This document shows positions 15,159 through 19,471 of a stretch of 19,471 nt of DNA, piece after piece; the stretch's first letter is position 1; every line of letters starts with the position of its first letter. The notes below the pieces were generated by a model. It did not search any database and had not been told where the DNA came from. It saw only the letters and a list, made by a program, of their open reading frames with translations. Source of the DNA: JBFMAI01 sp040755725 (GTDB lineage Bacteria > Planctomycetota > Phycisphaerae > UBA1845 > Fen-1342); assembly GCA_040755725.1 (NCBI GenBank), contig JBFMAI010000025.1, forward strand, positions 1 to 19,471. Direction: 5' to 3'. The translations under genes were made by a program, and so were the position numbers.

Positions 15159-16802
15159 TCAACCTTGTCTGGCGGCCGCGCCGCCCGCGGGGGCCCGTTG
15201 CGTCCCAGCCGAGGCCTCCGGCAAGCCGGTCTTGGCGGTGGCGGGAGTCGGCAGCATGGCGAGCTGCCGTTCACTGGGGGCCATCAGGATTTCATCGCCC
15301 GCCGACACGCCCTGGGTGATCTCGACCATGGTCGGCGTGAGCCGGCCGAGTTTCACTTCGACCGGGGCCGTGGACAGCGCACCGCGAACAAACACGAAGT
15401 GCTGCGCACCCCGCGAGAAGACGCACTGCACCGGAACGGCCAGCACGTCCTTCGCCTCCTCGATCAGGATTTCGATGTGCGCGGTGTCGCCCGGAGAGAC
15501 GGCGGCGTCCGTCTCATCCAGCAGGATTTCCGCCGCGTGCTCCTTCAGGTTCGGATTCAGCCAGCCGCGCTCCGAGTCGGCGAACTGGGCGATCTTGGTG
15601 AGCTTCCCGACGAACGTCCGCCCCGGGACCGCCGGCACCTTGACGATGCAGGTCATCCCCTCGCGCACCTTGTGCCGGTCGGCCTCGTGAATGCGCGTAC
15701 TGACCATCATCTGCGAAGTATCCGGCAGCGTGATCAGGACCTGGCCGGGGTAGACCTGCTCGCCGGCGGCGATGCGGTTGCTGCTCCAGTAGCGGCGTTC
15801 CCCGGACTCGCCGTAGCGGACCACCCCGTCGGACGGGGCGACGAGTTCGCACTTGGCAAGTTGTTCCTTGAGCCGCTCGAACCGTTTCTTGCGGAGGTCC
15901 AGCGACTGGCGCTGGTCGTTGGCCTTCACGCGAGCCTGCTGCTCGCGGGAGGCGGCCCGCTGCTTCTCGCGTTCCAGTTCCTCCTCGGCCTGCTCGACGG
16001 TGGAAACCTTCTGCATCTTGTTCTTTTTCAGTTCGTACTCATTAAGGATACGCAACTCCAGCTCGTTCCGCGCCAGCGTCATTTCGAGCCGCTCGAGCTC
16101 GTCCTCCAGTTCCTCGATCTTCGACGCGGTGACGAAGCCCTTCTCCCGTAGCGGCCGGCTCTTCTCCAACTCGTCGCGCTTCCGCTTGATGTCCAGCTTC
16201 GTCTTCTTGATGTCGATGTCGATCGAGGCCACCGACTTCTCGTAATCCCCCTCCAGGTAGCGCTTCAGCTCTAGCCGGGCCACCTCCAGGTCGATTTCCG
16301 CGCGGCGGATGCGGCTGGCGTTCTCACTCTGCGTAATGGCCAACTGCTGCTCTGCTTCCTCCAAGGCCGCCGTCGCCCGCTGGAGCTCCAACTGCTCCAT
16401 CTCGACCCGGTCCTTCATGTCGTCGGACGCCAGGCGGACCAGCACGTCACCCTTCTTGACCGCGGTGCTCTCGGGCACCACCCATTCGATCGTGACCCGC
16501 TGCCCCTCCACCTCGTTCTTCAACTCCACTGAATTGACCGGCTTGAGCTCCCCGTCCTCCTTGAGCGTGATATTCAGCGTGAGCGGTTGCACCTCATAGG
16601 TCCCCTCCGTCTCCACCGGCCCGGTGAATAGGTTCTTGAGGAAGCCCCACGGCAGTATAGCCCCCACCACCCCGACCGGCAGCCCCACCCCCACCGTCAG
16701 GACCGCGAGCCGACGCAACCGACGGCCCCACGCTCCGCCGCGCCGCCTGACTCGTGACCGATCCGTCGTTGGGGCCGAGAGGCCGACAAGCGAGTCGCTC
16801 AT
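15159..16802 (-). CDS. HlyD/MacA-type periplasmic adaptor (membrane fusion protein)
   Basis: A 547-residue efflux adaptor. The start at 16802 (MSDSLVGLSAPT) is supported by AAGGGAG upstream, in preference to Met 13 residues earlier. A basic stretch and one span (about 28-50) anchor it in the inner membrane. A split biotinyl-lipoyl-like domain (EWVVPESTAVKKGDVLVRL and KCELVAPSDGVVRYGES) flanks a long alpha-hairpin coiled coil (about 120-285). Beta-barrel and membrane-proximal parts follow (MVSTRIHEADRHKVREGM, VLAVPVQCVFSR), with an Ala/Gly-rich tail. Such adaptors link an inner-membrane ABC or RND pump to an outer channel. No pump gene is adjacent in the window: the downstream neighbour is convergent and the upstream one is an RHS remnant, so the partner is unknown. 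Confidence 0.87.
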   Translation of the reverse strand: MSDSLVGLSAPTTDRSRVRRRGGAWGRRLRRLAVLTVGVGLPVGVVGAILPWGFLKNLFTGPVETEGTYEVQPLTLNITLKEDGELKPVNSVELKNEVEGQRVTIEWVVPESTAVKKGDVLVRLASDDMKDRVEMEQLELQRATAALEEAEQQLAITQSENASRIRRAEIDLEVARLELKRYLEGDYEKSVASIDIDIKKTKLDIKRKRDELEKSRPLREKGFVTASKIEELEDELERLEMTLARNELELRILNEYELKKNKMQKVSTVEQAEEELEREKQRAASREQQARVKANDQRQSLDLRKKRFERLKEQLAKCELVAPSDGVVRYGESGERRYWSSNRIAAGEQVYPGQVLITLPDTSQMMVSTRIHEADRHKVREGMTCIVKVPAVPGRTFVGKLTKIAQFADSERGWLNPNLKEHAAEILLDETDAAVSPGDTAHIEILIEEAKDVLAVPVQCVFSRGAQHFVFVRGALSTAPVEVKLGRLTPTMVEITQGVSAGDEILMAPSERQLAMLPTPATAKTGLPEASAGTQRAPAGGAAARQG

Positions 16803-16850
16803 GCTGCCACTCCCTTCGCACCGCATCCCGGGCCGCGCCATCGACCCGGC

Positions 16851-17687
16851 TCACTTCGTCCCCCGCGCTTCCACCTCCGCCCCCGCCCCCGGCCGCACCC
16901 ATTCTATCGGATTCCCAGCCCCCTGTCCGCCCCGCAGCAATGCGTCACGAAATCCGACCGGCGGCGCCACGTCGGGCGCTGAGCTACCCAACTGTGGACT
17001 TGCCATCCGGCACGTGCTCTTCCACGTTCGGGGGAACCAAGATGCCCCCGCCGCGGTCCAACGGGTGACTGGAGGCACTTGTGGCGACCACGAAGACCGA
17101 CGAGCGCCTTCTGACAGGACTTGTCGGCGGCCGGCGGAAATACTCGAACTGCCGCCGGAGAAGGGCCCGCGGAGGCACGGTTCGCCGGGGCGGCACTTGG
17201 CACTGGCCAGCCCCAGGTAGTCCGTGCGGTTGGTCGGGTTGTTGCCGACGTAGGCGTACACGTTGGCACCGCCGAGTCCGCTGAACGTCCGCCTTCGGCG
17301 AGATTCGCTGTGGCGAACGAGATTCGCCGTGGCGAAGTCGCCGATGGGGTCGCGGTTGAGCCACCGGCCCAGGGTCGCACTATAGTACCGCCGCCCGAAA
17401 TCGCTCAACTCCGCCTGCGGCGAGATTCGCTGCGGCGAACCCGTCTCCGGATCGAACCGCTTCGTGCTCCAGCGGAACGGGTTCGCGGCGGCGTAGAAGC
17501 CCGGATCGTCCTGCGCATCGAACTTCCCGGCGGCGTTCGTGTCCGGCCCGACGATCCGCCCGTACGGGTCGCACTCGTACCGGGCCACGAGCCGGTCCGC
17601 CACACCTCTCCCCCGCGGGGAGAGGGCGGGGTGAGGGGCCGGTGCACGTGCGGCCGGAGGCACCTCCGTTCGCCACGGGACCGTCAT
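16851..17687 (-). CDS. Orphan RHS core with variable C-terminal tip (cassette 1, probably decayed)
   Basis: A 278-residue frame with an ATG at 17687 and a GAGGTGG sequence just upstream. The first 30 residues are translated repeat DNA. RHS similarity begins at VARYECDPYGR (about 17590) and includes FRWSTKRFDPETG, DFGRRYYSATLGRWLNRDPIG and GGANVYAYVGNNPTNRTDYLG, the hallmark of RHS-associated cores. The long YD-repeat body is missing, so this is not a complete toxin but an orphan tip cassette. The tip after PGEPC is Ser/Arg/Trp-rich and unrecognised. The other two frames give more protein-like stretches, hinting at frameshifts. Two copies of a 27-bp repeat and one 19-bp half-copy interrupt the core in frame. 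The frame ends 49 bp before the HlyD-type gene. Confidence 0.5.
   Translation of the reverse strand: MTVPWRTEVPPAARAPAPHPALSPRGRGVADRLVARYECDPYGRIVGPDTNAAGKFDAQDDPGFYAAANPFRWSTKRFDPETGSPQRISPQAELSDFGRRYYSATLGRWLNRDPIGDFATANLVRHSESRRRRTFSGLGGANVYAYVGNNPTNRTDYLGLASAKCRPGEPCLRGPFSGGSSSISAGRRQVLSEGARRSSWSPQVPPVTRWTAAGASWFPRTWKSTCRMASPQLGSSAPDVAPPVGFRDALLRGGQGAGNPIEWVRPGAGAEVEARGTK
17175..17355 (-). repeat. RHS core direct repeat, copy 1
   Basis: Matches 19291-19471 at a constant offset of 2116 bp with no gap. Bases 17211-17355 differ at only 4 of 145 positions. Identity falls off from 17210 to 17175, where the tips start to differ. It encodes RDPIG to PGEPC. Confidence 0.9.
17291..17336 (-). repeat. 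27-bp double-hairpin repeat plus 19-bp half copy
   Basis: The minus strand reads TTCGCCACAGCGAATCTCG, then CCGAAGGC (17317-17291). Before it comes a half copy TTCGCCACGGCGAATCTCG (17336-17318). Each unit has TTCG-n6-CGAA and a CGCC-GAA-GGCG mini-hairpin. The insertion adds about 18 residues between DPIGDF and GGANVYAYVGNNP of the RHS core without breaking the frame. Confidence 0.75.
17413..17439 (-). repeat. Third 27-bp repeat copy within the RHS core
   Basis: The minus strand reads TTCGCCGCAGCGAATCTCG followed by CCGCAGGC, near-identical to the copy at 17291-17317. It interrupts RFDPETG and DFGRRYY with residues SPQRISPQAELS, also in frame. Confidence 0.75.
17606..17624. repeat. Interspersed GC hairpin
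   Basis: CTCTCCCC (17606-17613) and GGGGAGAG (17617-17624) form a perfect 8-bp stem with a 3-nt loop. It sits directly at the point where RHS similarity of cassette 1 begins, and is translated in that frame as PALSPRGRG. It resembles a common genome-wide hairpin repeat. Confidence 0.6.
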
Positions 17688-17695
17688 TGCCCACC

Positions 17696-18421
17696 TCAAG
17701 TGCCACGCCGCGCGTCGGCGGCGACCCTCCCCCAACCCCTCCCTGGAAGGGGGGGAGTCTTGGGCCACGAGCCGGCAGGCGTGCCACGCGTTGCCATCGG
17801 TCGCTGGTCCGCGCCTCGTCCCTGCATCGGTTGCGGCGCTGCCGTTCCACACTCTGGACAGCGGCCGGACACGTTTCCGTGAAGATCATATCCGCAAGTC
17901 GCACAGAGATTCCGCCGGCGGCGCCGGCAATACCGAAGCCACGCGGGCACGCGCAGTACCAGGAGCCCCGCGGCGCCCCATGTGGCAGTGTTGCCCACAA
18001 GCCCCGGCCAATGCATCCGGTACTCGAGAATCAACGGCAAATCGGGGCCCGCACGGCCATCGAGCCCTTCACGAGGCCGGCACGCCTGACGGCCCCGCCA
18101 CCAGTAACGAACGACTGGCCGCGGAATGCCCAGTGCGCGCTCCTCGTAGTTGGCGAAGGAATACTCCCGCTGATCCCGTTCAGCCGCCAGCAAGGCGTCC
18201 CAGACGGGGCCGTCCAAGCAGTCGCTGGCGGGTTGAAAGTCCATCAATTCCACGAGGGTGCCATCGACCGCCCGATACCGGATGTATACTCGCCCCTGCG
18301 GCAATCCGCCGTAGTAGTCCATCGCACGCACGTGGGAGACGACCCCGTGGATGGTCCCCACGGCCACCGTCAAGGCTCCCCCCAAGATCAGGCCAAGAGC
18401 GACGGTAGCCCTACACGTCAT
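17696..18421 (-). CDS. Small membrane protein with a C-terminal zinc ribbon (candidate RHS immunity gene by position)
   Basis: A 241-residue protein. The start at 18421 (MTCRATVALGLILGG) is chosen because GGAGAGG lies about 7 nt upstream; the frame is open 40 residues further. Span 1 is at about 7-29 and span 2 about 140-160, followed by basic CRRRRRN and the zinc ribbon C173-x2-C176-GYDL...C188-x2-C191. That ribbon (CxxCGYDLxGNxSGxCPECG) is recurrent in planctomycete membrane proteins. The natural end is probably near residue 200. The last 30 residues (GSWPKTPPLPGRGW...) are translated from a G-rich repeat. It lies 212 bp downstream of the RHS tip on the same strand, where immunity genes are found, but this ribbon family is widespread, so the role is uncertain. 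Confidence 0.65.
   Translation of the reverse strand: MTCRATVALGLILGGALTVAVGTIHGVVSHVRAMDYYGGLPQGRVYIRYRAVDGTLVELMDFQPASDCLDGPVWDALLAAERDQREYSFANYEERALGIPRPVVRYWWRGRQACRPREGLDGRAGPDLPLILEYRMHWPGLVGNTATWGAAGLLVLRVPAWLRYCRRRRRNLCATCGYDLHGNVSGRCPECGTAAPQPMQGRGADQRPMATRGTPAGSWPKTPPLPGRGWGRVAADARRGT
17725..17743 (-). repeat. G-quadruplex motif in an interspersed repeat
   Basis: The minus strand reads GGGAGGGGTTGGGGGAGGG: four G-runs with loops of 1, 2 and 1 nt. It is part of a repeat spanning about 17716-17762 that supplies the 3' end of the zinc-ribbon membrane gene. Confidence 0.6.
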
Positions 18422-18633
18422 CGCCCCTCTCCAGGCAGGAACCATCTCCCAACTGGCACGCAGTCTGAACCGCAGGGCGTGGTAGGTACTCGATCGGTCG
18501 CCGAAGCCAGAGACAAGCCATCTCTCCGTCGCCCCATACACCGGAACTGCGCCACGCCGTGCTAGCGGGCGCTTGGCTACGCCGTTTCGGCATCACGCAG
18601 GCAGGTGCATAGGCGAGGTTACGAACCCCGGCT
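18422..18633. other. Intergenic spacer between the RHS tip and the zinc-ribbon membrane gene
   Basis: 212 bp without a convincing gene, strong hairpin or clear promoter on either strand. It holds the GGAGAGG ribosome binding site of the gene starting at 18421. Confidence 0.5.
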
Positions 18634-19471
18634 CTACCACACGCTTCTCATGACAGCCTGCTTCTGTTTCTTCTCGATAGCTTTGACGGTGTCTTCATAA
18701 TTGGAGTCACAATCGTCAAAGCCATCGAATTTCGGAGCCTTACATTGCTTCTTGCAGCTTTCTTTCAGGGTCTCCATCACGCTCAACAACTGCGCGTAGC
18801 AATTCGTGTCTCGACCACACTTACTCGCACCCTTGGCCAGGCAAGTGAAGTGCACCGTCCAGGCCATGCACTCGCGATCACCAGGTGGTGGCTTGCCTCC
18901 ACCTCGGCACTCGCCGCTCAGGTCCTTTTGGAGAACATGAAGATTCTCGTGCGCCTGCACGCATTCTTCGAGGATGTTCTGCGCGGTGTTGTTCGATACA
19001 GCGTTTGGCATCCGCGCTGCAGGAAACACACAGGTGCATGGTTTCCCGCCCTCACATAATGTGATTCCTGCCGTGGCGCCGCCGTCCTCCGCGTGCCGGA
19101 GAAGGGAGTCTTGAAACGCAATCGCGCACACCAAATCGGAACATGTTCTTGGTCCTCCAAACGGTGACGGAGGCGGTGTGAGCGGCGGCGCAGGTGGACG
19201 CCCCTCTCCGTGGCTAGGTTTCTTCGGACACGGCTTCTTGTCGTTCTCCTCCTGCGACGGGGGGTCGGACGACGACGAGCCTTCGTCGTCGCACGGCTCG
19301 CCCGGCGGGCAGGGGATCCACATCATCCCCAGATAGTCCGTGCGGTTGGTCGGGTTGTTGCCGACGTAGGCGTACACGTTGGCTCCGCCGAGTCCGCCGA
19401 AGGTCCGCCTTCGGCGAGATTCGCTGTGGCGAACGAGATTCGCCGTGGCGAAGTCGCCGATGGGGTCGCGG
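18634..19471 (-). CDS. RHS-family protein, C-terminal part with cysteine-rich HExxH tip (5' truncated by window edge)
   Basis: The frame is open from the right edge and ends in TAG at 18634. The 278 visible residues begin with the RHS core end, RDPIGDF...GGANVYAYVGNNPTNRTDYLG. A Pro/Ser/Lys-rich linker of about 60 residues follows (SSSSDPPSQEENDKKP to PPLTPPPSP), then the tip. The tip contains CVQAHENLHVLQ, a zincin HExxH motif (18937-18951), and 22 residues later EC-x-AW, whose Glu could be a third zinc ligand. It has at least ten cysteines, including pairs around the motif (ECRGGG, CGRDTNC, CKKQC), implying disulfides or metal. RHS proteins are large secreted or cell-surface toxins whose tip is the effector. 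A metallopeptidase-like effector is inferred; the tip is not a family I can name. Confidence 0.8.
   Translation of the reverse strand, partial: RDPIGDFATANLVRHSESRRRRTFGGLGGANVYAYVGNNPTNRTDYLGMMWIPCPPGEPCDDEGSSSSDPPSQEENDKKPCPKKPSHGEGRPPAPPLTPPPSPFGGPRTCSDLVCAIAFQDSLLRHAEDGGATAGITLCEGGKPCTCVFPAARMPNAVSNNTAQNILEECVQAHENLHVLQKDLSGECRGGGKPPPGDRECMAWTVHFTCLAKGASKCGRDTNCYAQLLSVMETLKESCKKQCKAPKFDGFDDCDSNYEDTVKAIEKKQKQAVMRSVW
18937..18951 (-). other. HExxH motif (HENLH) of the RHS tip
   Basis: CAC GAG AAT CTT CAT on the minus strand encodes HENLH within CVQAHENLHVLQ. HExxH is the zinc-binding and catalytic signature of zincin metallopeptidases. The context HExxHVLQ resembles the HELTHxxQQ of DUF4157-type domains. 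Confidence 0.7.
19291..19471 (-). repeat. RHS core direct repeat, copy 2 (runs off the window)
   Basis: Partner of 17175-17355 at offset 2116. The match continues to the last base of the window, so the full duplicated segment is probably longer. It contains the same 27-bp repeat (19407-19433) and half copy (19434-19452) at the same site, so the repeat was inserted before the core was duplicated. Confidence 0.9.

Noticed and set aside
15081..16151. 356-residue plus-strand frame across the adaptor gene
   Set aside because: Antisense shadow of the coiled-coil adaptor; no domain or initiation signal.

Overview
The window is GC-rich and reads as a chromosomal segment of a planctomycete, possibly Phycisphaerae-like. 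That placement is inferred from three things: secreted proteins ending in the planctomycete-style dockerin (GDLNCDGNVDFGDINPFV), a CxxCGYDLxGN-type zinc ribbon, and abundant short GC-rich hairpin repeats between and inside genes. No rRNA, tRNA or CRISPR array was seen.

Layout. Positions 1-126 look like the right end of an IS21-family insertion sequence: a short C-terminal coding tail, two 20-bp direct repeats and a terminal TGACA. Positions 127-433 are non-coding and hold two hairpin repeats. Next come prkA (minus) and a membrane-anchored double zinc-ribbon protein (minus). The plus-strand genes ispF and lysS follow, then a DUF4143-type ATPase whose ribosome binding site overlaps the lysS stop codon. 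Two large secreted minus-strand proteins sit at 7246-13039: a beta-propeller-like surface protein and an M36-like metallopeptidase. Both end in near-identical dockerin pairs. A membrane-anchored FG-GAP propeller protein (plus) and an HlyD-type adaptor (minus) converge at about 15.1 kb.

The right end (16851-19471, all minus) is an RHS polymorphic-toxin locus. A 5'-truncated RHS gene enters from the right edge and ends in a cysteine-rich tip carrying HENLH, an HExxH zincin motif. Directly downstream is a small membrane zinc-ribbon protein, in the position where immunity genes usually lie. Beyond it is an orphan second RHS core with a different tip. The two cores are identical at 141 of 145 bp and collinear over about 181 bp, then diverge into different tips. 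This is the classic tip-displacement layout. A 27-bp double-hairpin repeat has been inserted in frame in both cores.

Most notable: (1) the tandem RHS tip cassettes and the HExxH cysteine-rich tip; (2) an in-frame insertion of about 80 residues in the essential lysS gene, made of G-rich 7-bp and C-rich 8-bp minisatellites; (3) a probable leaderless lysS transcript from an extended -10 box; (4) a dyad across the putative prkA -10 region.
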